DNA from: Burkholderiaceae bacterium
GTDB taxonomy: Bacteria > Pseudomonadota > Gammaproteobacteria > Burkholderiales > Burkholderiaceae_C
Direction: 5' to 3'
Assembly: GCA_031276435.1 (NCBI GenBank)
Contig: JAISNB010000139.1
Location: forward strand, 1-14,664
Length of the DNA stretch: 14,664 nucleotides
Positions 8,916 through 14,664 of this stretch are shown here, one piece after another (position 1 is the stretch's first letter; the number at the start of each line of letters is the position of its first letter). A program made the translations under genes and the position numbers. A model generated the notes under the pieces. The model saw only the letters and a list, made by a program, of their open reading frames with translations, did no database searches and was not told where the DNA came from.

Positions 8916-9458
8916 TCAGACGCCAACACTCAAAAAAGACGGATCCCGCGCAAGAGCTTGCAGGTTGATCTCTTGCCAGGCTTGCCCGTCGGCCTCTTGG
9001 TATACATGCCCGTAATATTGCGCGCCGCCCTCGGGCGCGGGGATCGACGCGGCAAACGCCTCTGGCGTGCGCAAACCAATCAGGCGATCCACCAAAAGCG
9101 CGCAATTGACTTCCAGCACGGGGTTGAAACCTACCAGTCGGCACTGCCTGAGCTGGTTTTCGCTGCGCGCACCTGGCGGCGCCTGCTGCGGCGCCACCAG
9201 GCGCGCCAAGTCCACCACGGCCGAGAGGTTGCCGCGCAAATTGGCAACGCCCATGAACCAGTCCTGCGCGTAAGGCACGCGCTGCACGCCAGACCACGGG
9301 AAAATCTCCCCGGCATGGCTCAGCGGAATCAGCAAGCGGACGGCGGCAACGCCAGCCTCGACGGCAAGCCACGACGCGGTCTCGCCCGCCGTCTTGGCGG
9401 CCAGCACACGCTCGTTCAGGTGGCTTTGGAACTCTCGAAGGGCCAGCTTTCTTGCCAT
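8916..9458 (-). CDS. pilI: PilI, CheW-like coupling protein
   Basis: Cytoplasmic adaptor expected to bridge the PilJ signalling tip and the CheW-like domain of PilL. The 180-residue protein is a single CheW domain after a short N-terminal helix. Visible family marks are RLLIPLSHAGEI, the WFMGVANLRGNLSAVVDL segment (the conserved GxxNLRG and VVDL motifs), and a C-terminal strand with residues near LLVDRLIGLR. It starts at ATG with GAGGAAG about 10 bases upstream, 19 bases after pilH. Position between pilH and pilJ matches the conserved Pil-Chp order. No enzymatic activity is expected. Confidence 0.93.
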   Translation of the reverse strand: MARKLALREFQSHLNERVLAAKTAGETASWLAVEAGVAAVRLLIPLSHAGEIFPWSGVQRVPYAQDWFMGVANLRGNLSAVVDLARLVAPQQAPPGARSENQLRQCRLVGFNPVLEVNCALLVDRLIGLRTPEAFAASIPAPEGGAQYYGHVYQEADGQAWQEINLQALARDPSFLSVGV

Positions 9459-9477
9459 ACTTGCGCTTCTTCCTCTT

Positions 9478-9843
9478 TCAGTCCAGGGCCTTGATTTTGC
9501 TCATCAGCTCGGTCTGGCTGACCGGCTTGGTGATGTAGTCGCGCGCGCCCTGGCGCAGGCCCCAGACCTTGTCGGTCTCCTGATTCTTGCTGGTGCACAT
9601 GATGATGGGCACGTCGCTAAAGCGCGGATCGCGCGCGATCTTGCGCGTCATCTGGAAACCGTTGTAGCCCGGCATGACCACATCCATGAGGATCAGGTCG
9701 GGCTTGGCCTCTTCGAGGCGCTTTTGCGCCTCTTCGCCGCTTTCTGCCGTGGTCACGGAAAAGCCCGCCTTCTTCAGCATCTCGCTCAGGTACAAAAGCT
9801 CTGTCTTGGAGTCATCCACAACCAGAACATTACGGATTGCCAT
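9478..9843 (-). CDS. pilH: PilH, CheY-like response regulator
   Basis: A 121-residue stand-alone receiver domain without an output domain. Seen directly: acidic pair Asp10/Asp11, phospho-acceptor Asp54 (LMDVVMPGYNGF), Thr84 and Lys106 (YITKPVS). The segment QETDKVWGLRQGARDY is a near match to the same stretch as I recall it from P. aeruginosa PilH, which separates it from PilG. In Pseudomonas PilH opposes PilG, favouring retraction or acting as a phosphate sink; the same role here is inferred. Shine-Dalgarno AAGGAG sits 7 bases before the ATG; the gap from pilG is 26 bases. Confidence 0.95.
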   Translation of the reverse strand: MAIRNVLVVDDSKTELLYLSEMLKKAGFSVTTAESGEEAQKRLEEAKPDLILMDVVMPGYNGFQMTRKIARDPRFSDVPIIMCTSKNQETDKVWGLRQGARDYITKPVSQTELMSKIKALD

Positions 9844-9869
9844 TCATTTGCTCCTTCACTATCACATCT

Positions 9870-10262
9870 TCAGGCGCCGCCGCCAAAGGCCTGGACGGCT
9901 TGCAGCAACTGGTCTTTGGTAAAAGGTTTCGTCAAATACTGCTGCGACCCCACCATCCGCCCGCGCGCCTTGTCAAAAACGCCATCCTTGGACGACAGCA
10001 TCACAATGGGCGTGTCGGCAAATTTCTCGTTGCGCCGAATAATGGCGCAGGTCTGGTAGCCGTCCAGACGCGGCATCAGGATGTCGCAGAAGATCAGGTC
10101 AGGCTCGCTGTCGTTGACCTTGGCCAGCGCGTCAAAGCCGTCCTCGGCCAGGGTGACCTGATGGCCGCCCTGCTTCAAAAAAATCTCTGCGGTGCGCCGG
10201 ATTGTGTTGCTGTCATCGATAACCAGCACTTTTTTGCTTACGCCTGTCGAAGAAACCACCAC
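9870..10262 (-). CDS. pilG: PilG, CheY-like response regulator
   Basis: A 130-residue stand-alone receiver. Residues seen: Asp16/Asp17 in VLVIDDSNTIRRTAE, phospho-acceptor Asp60 in DILMPRLDGYQT, Ser90 in VMLSSKDG, and Lys112 in YLTKPF. MPRLDGYQTCA and SSKDG(V/L)FDKA are hallmarks of PilG rather than PilH. In the Pil-Chp pathway PilG promotes pilus extension and links to cyclic AMP signalling in Pseudomonas; whether that link exists here cannot be seen. The start is GTG, chosen because AGGGAG lies 8 bases upstream; a second GTG follows immediately and would shorten the protein by one residue. Confidence 0.95.
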   Translation of the reverse strand: MVVSSTGVSKKVLVIDDSNTIRRTAEIFLKQGGHQVTLAEDGFDALAKVNDSEPDLIFCDILMPRLDGYQTCAIIRRNEKFADTPIVMLSSKDGVFDKARGRMVGSQQYLTKPFTKDQLLQAVQAFGGGA

Positions 10263-10270
10263 TTGCCAAT

Positions 10271-10276
10271 CTCCCT
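10271..10276 (-). promoter_or_regulatory. Ribosome binding site fixing the GTG start of pilG
   Basis: The minus strand reads AGGGAG, 8 bases before GTG at 10262. No ATG lies at a suitable distance, so this site is the main reason for choosing the GTG. Confidence 0.7.
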
Positions 10277-10325
10277 AGTTGATCCGCCCGCACGCGCCGC
10301 GTGCCACATGGCGGACAAATCGGTA

Positions 10326-10496
10326 TCAGATCTCCACCATCTCGAAATCTTGCTTGCCAGCCCCGCACTTGGGGCAGGTCCACTCTGCGGGCACCTGCGC
10401 CCAAGGCGTCCCGGCGGCAATCCCGTGCTCTGGAGCGCCCGCGGATTCATCATAAATCCACCCACAAATGATGCACATCCATGTTTTGGCTTCCAT
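10326..10496 (-). CDS. Rubredoxin
   Basis: Small one-electron carrier with a single Fe(Cys)4 centre. The 56-residue protein begins MEAKTWMCIICGWIYDE and carries both iron-binding knuckles: CIICG (Cys8, Cys11) and CPKCG (Cys41, Cys44), with the usual aromatic residues (Trp6, Tyr15, Trp32, Trp39) and the typical 50-60 residue length. It is the first gene behind the pil promoter, 63 bases before pilG. A rubredoxin gene beside hemL and pilG is, to my knowledge, usual in Burkholderiales, so co-transcription is likely but does not prove a role in motility. The redox partner is unknown. Start codon: ATG at 10496; the upstream ribosome site is weak. Confidence 0.95.
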   Translation of the reverse strand: MEAKTWMCIICGWIYDESAGAPEHGIAAGTPWAQVPAEWTCPKCGAGKQDFEMVEI

Positions 10497-10532
10497 CGCG
10501 ACTCAAGTTGGCACTCACTAAAATTGCAATCA

Positions 10533-10561
10533 ATTGTATCGGGCTTGCACGTGAACCGAAA
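10533..10561 (-). promoter_or_regulatory. Candidate sigma-70 promoter for the rubredoxin-pilGHIJL operon
   Basis: On the minus strand TACAAT (10533-10538) lies 17 bases after TTTCGG (10556-10561). The -10 is close to consensus and the -35 is weak, which is usual for activator-helped promoters. The predicted leader to the rubredoxin ATG is about 30 bases. It overlaps the candidate hemL promoter on the other strand. Confidence 0.45.
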
Positions 10562-10572
10562 AGATTTATTTT
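10545..10572 (+). promoter_or_regulatory. Weak candidate promoter for hemL
   Basis: TTGCAC (10545-10550), a 16-base spacer and TATTTT (10567-10572) form a poor sigma-70 match, giving a leader of about 165 bases to the hemL start. It sits in the only A/T-rich patch of the 249-base divergent spacer (10497-10745); the remainder of that spacer is GC rich with no recognisable site. Confidence 0.28.
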
Positions 10573-10745
10573 TCCAGCGCCCGCATCCACGCGGAAAAAC
10601 ATCGGCCAGCCGCGTGCCGCTGACCGGCAACCGGCGTCGCGCGTATGCGACACTGCATGCCCTGCTGGCCCGCGCGCGCGGCTGACCGCGCACGGCGCGG
10701 GCGCGCTGCATGGTTTTTTTCTTCCCTCACATCCACACGCTTTTG

Positions 10746-12053
10746 ATGACATCCCGCATTGACTCCAATGAAGCCCTGATGCGCCGCGCCCGGCAAGTCA
10801 TTCCCGGTGGCGTCAACTCGCCCGTGCGCGCCTTCCGCGCCGTGGGCGGCACGCCACGCTTTGTGCAACGCGCCCAGGGGCCGTACTTCTGGGACGCGGG
10901 CGGCGCGCGCTACATCGACTACATCGGCTCCTGGGGACCGATGATCCTCGGCCACGGCCACCCGGCTGTGCTGCAAGCCGTGCAAAAAGCCGCGGCCGAC
11001 GGCTTCTCGTTTGGCGCGCCCACCGAGCGCGAAATCGAACTGGCCGAAGCCATCATCGCGCTGCTGCCTTCTATCGAAATGCTGCGCCTGGTCAGCTCCG
11101 GCACCGAAGCGGGCATGACCGCCATCCGGCTGGCCCGCGGCGCCACGGGGCGCAACAAAATCATCAAATTCGAAGGCTGCTACCACGGCCACGCCGACGC
11201 ACTGCTGGTCAAGGCAGGCTCAGGCCTGGCCACCTTTGGCAACCCCACCAGTGCGGGCGTCCCGGCTGAAGTGGCGCGGCACACCATCGTCCTCGAATAC
11301 AACAACACGGCGCAACTGGAAGAAGCCTTCAGCCTGCACGGCGCCGACATTGCGGGCCTGATCATGGAACCCATCGCGGGCAACATGAACTTCGTGCGCG
11401 CCACGCCCGAATTCACCCAACGCTGCCGCCAACTGTGCACCCGGCACGGTGCCGTACTCATCTACGACGAAGTCATGACCGGCTTTCGCGTCGCCCTGGG
11501 CGGCGCGCAAAGCCTGTACGCGCGCCTCGTGCCGGGCTTCGAGCCTGACATCACCGTCATGGGCAAAGTCATCGGCGGCGGCATGCCACTGGCCGCCTTT
11601 GGCGGCAAACGCGCGCTCATGGAGCAACTGGCCCCGCTTGGGCCGGTCTACCAGGCTGGTACCCTCAGCGGCAACCCCGTCGCCACGGCCTGCGGCCTGG
11701 CCACGCTGCGCGAAATCCAGCGCCCCGGTTTTTTTGAAACACTGGCGGCCAACACGTGCCAGCTCATGGACGGCTTTGCCGCCGCCGCCCAGGCCGCTGG
11801 CGTGCCGTTTTCCGCCGACTGCGAAGGCGGCATGTTCGGCTTCTTCCTGCTGCCCGCGCTGCCGCAAAACTACCAGCAAGTCATGCAAAGCGACGCGGCG
11901 CGCTTCAACCGCCTGTTTCATGGCCTGCTCGATCGTGGCGTCTACATCGCCCCGGCGCTGTACGAGGCTGGCTTTGTCAGCGCCGCGCACACCCAAGCCG
12001 ATCTACAGGCCAGCATCCACGCCTTCGCCCAGGCCATTGCCACGGCACGCTAA
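10746..12053 (+). CDS. hemL: Glutamate-1-semialdehyde 2,1-aminomutase
   Basis: PLP enzyme that converts glutamate-1-semialdehyde to 5-aminolevulinate, the last step of the C5 route to haem and other tetrapyrroles. From the ATG at 10746 the protein has 435 residues, the usual length, and begins with the family N terminus (VIPGGVNSPVRAFRAVGG). Other marks are VSSGTEAGMTAIRLARG (phosphate and cofactor loop), CYHGHADALLVKAGSG, the Asp of IYDEVMTGFR, and the PLP-binding Lys274 in VMGKVIGGGMPLAAFGG. The frame extends 12 codons upstream to another ATG (10710), rejected because MVFFFPHIHTLL is not family-like. Neither start has a clear Shine-Dalgarno. It is divergent from the rubredoxin-pil operon and has no functional link to it that I can see. 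Confidence 0.96.
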   Translation: MTSRIDSNEALMRRARQVIPGGVNSPVRAFRAVGGTPRFVQRAQGPYFWDAGGARYIDYIGSWGPMILGHGHPAVLQAVQKAAADGFSFGAPTEREIELAEAIIALLPSIEMLRLVSSGTEAGMTAIRLARGATGRNKIIKFEGCYHGHADALLVKAGSGLATFGNPTSAGVPAEVARHTIVLEYNNTAQLEEAFSLHGADIAGLIMEPIAGNMNFVRATPEFTQRCRQLCTRHGAVLIYDEVMTGFRVALGGAQSLYARLVPGFEPDITVMGKVIGGGMPLAAFGGKRALMEQLAPLGPVYQAGTLSGNPVATACGLATLREIQRPGFFETLAANTCQLMDGFAAAAQAAGVPFSADCEGGMFGFFLLPALPQNYQQVMQSDAARFNRLFHGLLDRGVYIAPALYEAGFVSAAHTQADLQASIHAFAQAIATAR

Positions 12054-12120
12054 ACGCGCGCCCGGGGGGTCACGCGGGCCAGCTATAGTGAACCGGTTTT
12101 TTCAACCCTCGGACAACCTC

Positions 12121-12125
12121 AGGAG
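12121..12125 (+). promoter_or_regulatory. Ribosome binding site fixing the GTG start of the enoyl-CoA hydratase
   Basis: AGGAG lies 6 bases before GTG at 12132. There is no nearby in-frame ATG, and the encoded N terminus (MSHQFIQVRTEADKVGVI) fits the family. Confidence 0.8.
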
Positions 12126-12131
12126 AAACCT

Positions 12132-12911
12132 GTGAGCCATCAATTCATCCAAGTGCGCACCGAAGCGGACAAAGTGGGCGTCATCACCCTTGATCGCCCC
12201 AAGCAACTCAACGCCCTCAACCCCGAACTCATGCGCGAACTGGGCCAGGCCCTCAAAGCCTTCGACGCCGACGACGCCATTGGCTGCATCATCATCACCG
12301 GCGGCGAAAAAGCCTTCGCCGCGGGCGCCGACATTGCCGACATGGCAAAACTCAGCTTTGCCGACGCCTACAAACAAGACTACATCACCCGCGACTGGGA
12401 AACCATCCGCGCCATCCGCAAACCCGTCATCGCCGCCGTCAGCGGCTTTGCCTTGGGCGGCGGCTGCGAACTGGCGATGATGTGCGACTTCATCATCGCC
12501 GCCGACAACGCCAGATTTGGACAACCCGAAACCAAGCTCGGCATCATCCCCGGCGCTGGCGGCACACAACGGCTGACCCGCGCCGTCGGCAAATCCAAAG
12601 CCATGGACCTGATACTCACTGGCCGCATGATGAAAGCCGACGAAGCCGAACGCGCAGGCCTGGTCAGTCGCGTCGTCGCGCCCGAAAAACTGATGGAAGA
12701 AGCCCTGGGCGCGGCCCTGGCCATCTGCGGCAATGGCCGCATCGCCATCGTGGCCGCCAAGGAATCCATCAACCGCGCCTTTGAATCGCCAATGGCCGAA
12801 GGCATCTGGTTTGAGCGCCGCCTATTCCACGCCCTGTTTGCCACACAAGACCAGAAAGAAGGCATGGACGCCTTCGTCAACAAGCGCCCGGCCCAATTCA
12901 AGAACCAGTAA
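12132..12911 (+). CDS. Enoyl-CoA hydratase, crotonase family
   Basis: Expected to hydrate trans-2-enoyl-CoA to 3-hydroxyacyl-CoA in fatty acid or related acyl-CoA breakdown. The 259-residue protein has the crotonase landmarks: LDRPKQLNALN near the N terminus, the oxyanion-hole region AFAAGADI (61-68) and GFALGGGCELA (105-115), and both catalytic glutamates, Glu113 (GCELA) and Glu133 (PETKLGIIPGAGGTQRL), spaced 20 residues apart as in mitochondrial crotonase. Presence of both glutamates favours a true hydratase over an isomerase or a non-hydratase family member, but the substrate cannot be told. It follows hemL by 78 bases on the same strand; read-through is possible. The stop TAA is followed by a short CCAGTAA duplication. 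Confidence 0.93.
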   Translation: MSHQFIQVRTEADKVGVITLDRPKQLNALNPELMRELGQALKAFDADDAIGCIIITGGEKAFAAGADIADMAKLSFADAYKQDYITRDWETIRAIRKPVIAAVSGFALGGGCELAMMCDFIIAADNARFGQPETKLGIIPGAGGTQRLTRAVGKSKAMDLILTGRMMKADEAERAGLVSRVVAPEKLMEEALGAALAICGNGRIAIVAAKESINRAFESPMAEGIWFERRLFHALFATQDQKEGMDAFVNKRPAQFKNQ

Positions 12912-12984
12912 CCAGTAACCCCCGCCGCTGCGCCATCACATCAAGCGCAAGACGCGCGCGCCTGATCCGCCGTGCGTTTGCCAC

Positions 12985-13078
12985 CCCCTTTCAAGGGGCG
13001 AGGGCGATGAATGGATGCGCTTCTTGCCTTGCTCTCTCCCTTCAAGGGAGGGGGAGTGCCCCGGCAGGGGCGAGAGAG
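12985..13078. repeat. Cluster of nested inverted repeats in the spacer after the hydratase gene
   Basis: Between two converging genes lie CCCCTT/AAGGGG (12985-12998), CTCCCT/AAGGGAG-type stem (13036-13050), GCCCC/GGGGC with a GGCA loop (13058-13071), and an outer CTCTCTC (13032-13038) pairing with GAGAGAG (13072-13078) that encloses the last two. There is no T-run, so this is not a standard intrinsic terminator. It resembles the dispersed intergenic palindromes common in GC-rich beta- and gammaproteobacteria. The rest of the spacer (12912-13180) shows nothing recognisable. Confidence 0.6.
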
Positions 13079-13180
13079 GGGCGTCTCGCGGGGCGAAGCG
13101 GTGCATGCTGGCGGCTGCCTTGCGGAAAAAGTGTTTGGATTGCCACGTGCCCTGCGGCGCTCGCAACGACTGCCCCCGCA

Positions 13181-14179
13181 TCACTGCAACCGCATGCGCT
13201 GGCCGCGCCAGCCAAAGCCCAAAATGCCGAGCGCCGTCAAAACCAGCGCCCACAAGGCATTGGCGGGCACTGCAGCTGACTTTCCGATGACATTGGGCGA
13301 GGTGGGGCTGTTGGAAGCCGTGACCACGTAATTGTCAAACGCCCGCATATTTGCGGCCAACGCCGGTACCGTCCAGATGGTAAACAACGGCCACCTTGTC
13401 CCCGGCCTGAAAACCCTGACCAGACAGGCCCACGCTCAGTGCCTGCTTTTGCCAGTTGAATTCAAAGCGCCTGTTTGGATCGGTATGGATTGCGCGGCTA
13501 AATGGAAAAACTGCTTTGCGCAAAAGGCGTCGCGGGCAGCCCGTCGACTGTGGCCTCGGGCGGCAAAGCGCCAGCATCCACCAAACCCAATGTCTCGCCC
13601 GCGGGCACCCGGTAAAATCGGGTGACAACATCTGTTGGCTGGTCAAGCGGAAGAGTACCTGAAGGGGAGTATATGCGATCAATCAAAGACCAGTCCAGAC
13701 TCAGGTTGATATAATCCTTGCCTTGCGGATCAAACTGCATGCCCCATGCTTCAATGTGATAACCTTGGGCTTGGACCGACAGCGCGCCAACATACTGGCC
13801 TGCCGGATTCAGGGGTTGGAATCATAATAATAACCAGAAACGCCCGTGGGGCTGACGCAGAGCCGGTCCACTGTCTTGTTTTGAATGATTGGATGACTTG
13901 CCGTACTGTAATCCACCGGGAATGTACCACCATTGGGATGGCCGCCCCAGCCGTTGGCGCAGTCGGTCGTACTGGGGGATTCAAAGTCATTTTCATAAAG
14001 CGTGACAACGCTTTGGGCATTGGCCACAGGAGCCAAAAGCAAAGCGACGACGGCTGCGCATGCCTGCAAAAAACGGAAACCGGAATTCAGCCTAAGACCG
14101 TAGGTCTGTATGGACGCGCGCGCCCGGAATAAGTTCCATGAATTCCTGAATTATTTTTGGGTTCGGGATTTTCTGTCAT
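13181..14179 (-). pseudogene. Frameshifted exported protein with CTERM-like sorting tail
   Basis: Four or five pieces in different frames join into one plausible secreted protein of about 330 residues. Starting at ATG 14179, there is a short polar N terminus; after a shift (between 14150 and 14087) comes a signal peptide, LQACAAVVALLLAPVANAQ, then VVTLYENDFESPSTTDCANGWGG. A missing C at about 13812-13815 breaks YYYDSNP from LNPAGQYVGAL; an extra base in a T-run (13506-13510 on the plus strand) breaks PFAQSSF from FSRAIHTDPNRRFEFNW; an extra base near 13341-13360 breaks VVYHLDGTG from AFDNYVVTAS. The C terminus is VPANALWALVLTALGILGF followed by GWRGQRMR, a hydrophobic helix and basic end like IPTL/PEP-CTERM sorting tails. 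Function unknown. The promoter and ribosome site survive, so decay is recent, or the sequence has homopolymer errors. Confidence 0.78.
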
Positions 14180-14184
14180 ATTGA

Positions 14185-14190
14185 TTTCCT
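14185..14190 (-). promoter_or_regulatory. Ribosome binding site of the CTERM-like pseudogene
   Basis: The minus strand reads AGGAAA, 5 bases before ATG at 14179. It supports this as the original start even though the frame breaks about 30 codons on. Confidence 0.6.
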
Positions 14191-14325
14191 GATAACAAGT
14201 TGGAGCGTTCAAGATGGGTGGATGCGCCTTTGGCCCCTTGCTGCTTTCCGCTTCTTCATGCTGCGTTGGGCGGCGCGGCAACAGGGGGCAGATTGGCATC
14301 GGCGCGGGGCCAAGGACACGCATGC

Positions 14326-14354
14326 ACAGTAGCATGCACTTCCACGTTTTGCAA
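14326..14354 (-). promoter_or_regulatory. Candidate promoter with symmetric operator-like site, upstream of the CTERM-like pseudogene
   Basis: On the minus strand TTGCAA (14349-14354), a 17-base spacer and TACTGT (14326-14331), preceded by TGC as an extended -10, form a fair sigma-70 promoter. The -10 is flanked on both sides by the palindrome GCATGC (14320-14325 and 14332-14337), a symmetric layout that could bind a repressor. The leader to ATG 14179 would be about 140 bases. Confidence 0.5.
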
Positions 14355-14373
14355 TGGGCGAAAGCGAAAAAAC

Positions 14374-14402
14374 GCGGAAAGTGTGAAATAGTTCCGCTTT
14401 TT
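14374..14402. terminator. Bidirectional hairpin with U-runs on both strands
   Basis: GCGGAA (14374-14379), a 12-base loop and TTCCGC (14392-14397) are followed on the plus strand by TTTTT, and on the minus strand by G then TTTTTT. It looks like an intrinsic terminator in either direction. It lies just upstream of the pseudogene promoter and no gene obviously needs it, so the role is uncertain. The remaining bases of the 14180-14615 spacer outside the sites listed here show nothing I can name and are visibly richer in A/T than the rest of the window. Confidence 0.45.
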
Positions 14403-14557
14403 GATGGCTTGGGGCGAGTGTGTGTTGTTTTTTTACCAACCTTTGCAGAATGTTTTCTTTGCCCCTGTTCGCCTGAATCGCACTTTTGGGCCACTTTGTC
14501 GTGTACGGCGGGGCAGGCAGCAGGCAGATTGCGCGCCCAAGCCATCCCTGCAAGGCG

Positions 14558-14587
14558 CTGGCACAGCTCAAATTGGCCGCTTACAAT
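14558..14587 (+). promoter_or_regulatory. Candidate promoter for the gene at the window end
   Basis: CTGGCA (14558-14563), an 18-base spacer and TACAAT (14582-14587) make a moderate sigma-70 match. Transcription would start near 14594, about 20 bases before the proposed GTG start. Confidence 0.4.
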
Positions 14588-14615
14588 GCGCGCAGTCAGG
14601 AAAAAAGCAAAAACC

Positions 14616-14664
14616 GTGCCTCACTTGATCCACACCTTTCCCGTGCCCCGGGCCGCACTGCTGC
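14616..14664 (+). CDS. Start of an unidentified plus-strand gene (cut by window end)
   Basis: From GTG at 14616 the frame is open to the window end and reads MPHLIHTFPVPRAALL. An AGGA lies upstream at a rather long spacing (14 bases), behind a candidate promoter. Sixteen residues are too few to name a family. The start codon is a guess; a TTG at 14625 is the other option. The open frame could also be chance. Confidence 0.35.
   Translation, partial: MPHLIHTFPVPRAALL

Noticed and set aside
10710..10745. Earlier ATG for hemL adding MVFFFPHIHTLL
   Set aside because: The extension does not look like a family N terminus, has no ribosome site, and would exceed the usual length; the start at 10746 gives a normal 435-residue protein.
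12084..12089. TATAGT as a -10 box for the hydratase gene
   Set aside because: No acceptable -35 element lies 16-18 bases upstream (the sequence there is a G/C run), so a promoter cannot be supported.
12095..12107. GGTTTTTTCAACC as a hairpin terminator after hemL
   Set aside because: Only a four-pair A/T-containing stem whose T-run is in the loop; not a credible terminator.
12936..13253. Minus-strand open frame through the palindrome cluster
   Set aside because: Its translation (SPLPGHSPSLEGRE and similar) is what intergenic GC-rich palindromes give when read as protein; no start site or family support.
14087..14545. Minus-strand open frame of 152 codons ending in the pseudogene start region
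   Set aside because: It runs through the promoter, the hairpin and the ribosome site, with mixed composition and no recognisable motif; only its last 31 codons, from ATG 14179, look like real coding sequence.

Overview
The window reads as ordinary chromosomal DNA from a high-GC betaproteobacterium. Order Burkholderiales, probably Comamonadaceae or a close relative, is inferred from three things: the gene order rubredoxin-pilG-pilH-pilI-pilJ-pilL facing hemL, the strong G/C bias at third codon positions, and a remnant of an exported protein with an IPTL/PEP-CTERM-like tail. No species can be named from the sequence alone.

About 70% of the window (1 to 10496, minus strand) is one compact operon for the Pil-Chp chemosensory pathway that controls type IV pilus extension, retraction and twitching. 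Reading from its promoter it holds a 56-residue rubredoxin (not a chemosensory protein), PilG and PilH (single-domain response regulators), PilI (CheW-like coupler), PilJ (membrane chemoreceptor), and a very large hybrid kinase PilL/ChpA. PilL is open for 2163 codons and leaves the window inside its C-terminal receiver domain. Expected flow is PilJ via PilI to the PilL kinase core, then to the phosphotransfer domains and on to PilG and PilH. No pilK-type methyltransferase gene lies between pilJ and pilL.

The plus strand carries hemL (glutamate-1-semialdehyde aminomutase, tetrapyrrole synthesis), divergent from the rubredoxin gene, and then a crotonase-family enoyl-CoA hydratase. After a short hairpin-rich spacer, a minus-strand gene for a secreted protein with a C-terminal sorting-like tail is broken by about four single-base frameshifts, although its promoter, ribosome site, signal peptide and C-terminal tail remain. 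The last 440 bases hold its promoter, a bidirectional hairpin, and a promoter leading into a plus-strand gene cut by the window end.

I see no wholly new system. The features most worth a second look are inside pilL: a nine-A homopolymer in the coding strand whose slippage in either direction gives an immediate stop, three tandem 52-residue repeats each ending in FEIDPLFD, and a phosphotransfer-like domain with Ser in place of His. Next come the frameshifted CTERM-like gene and its symmetric operator-like promoter.
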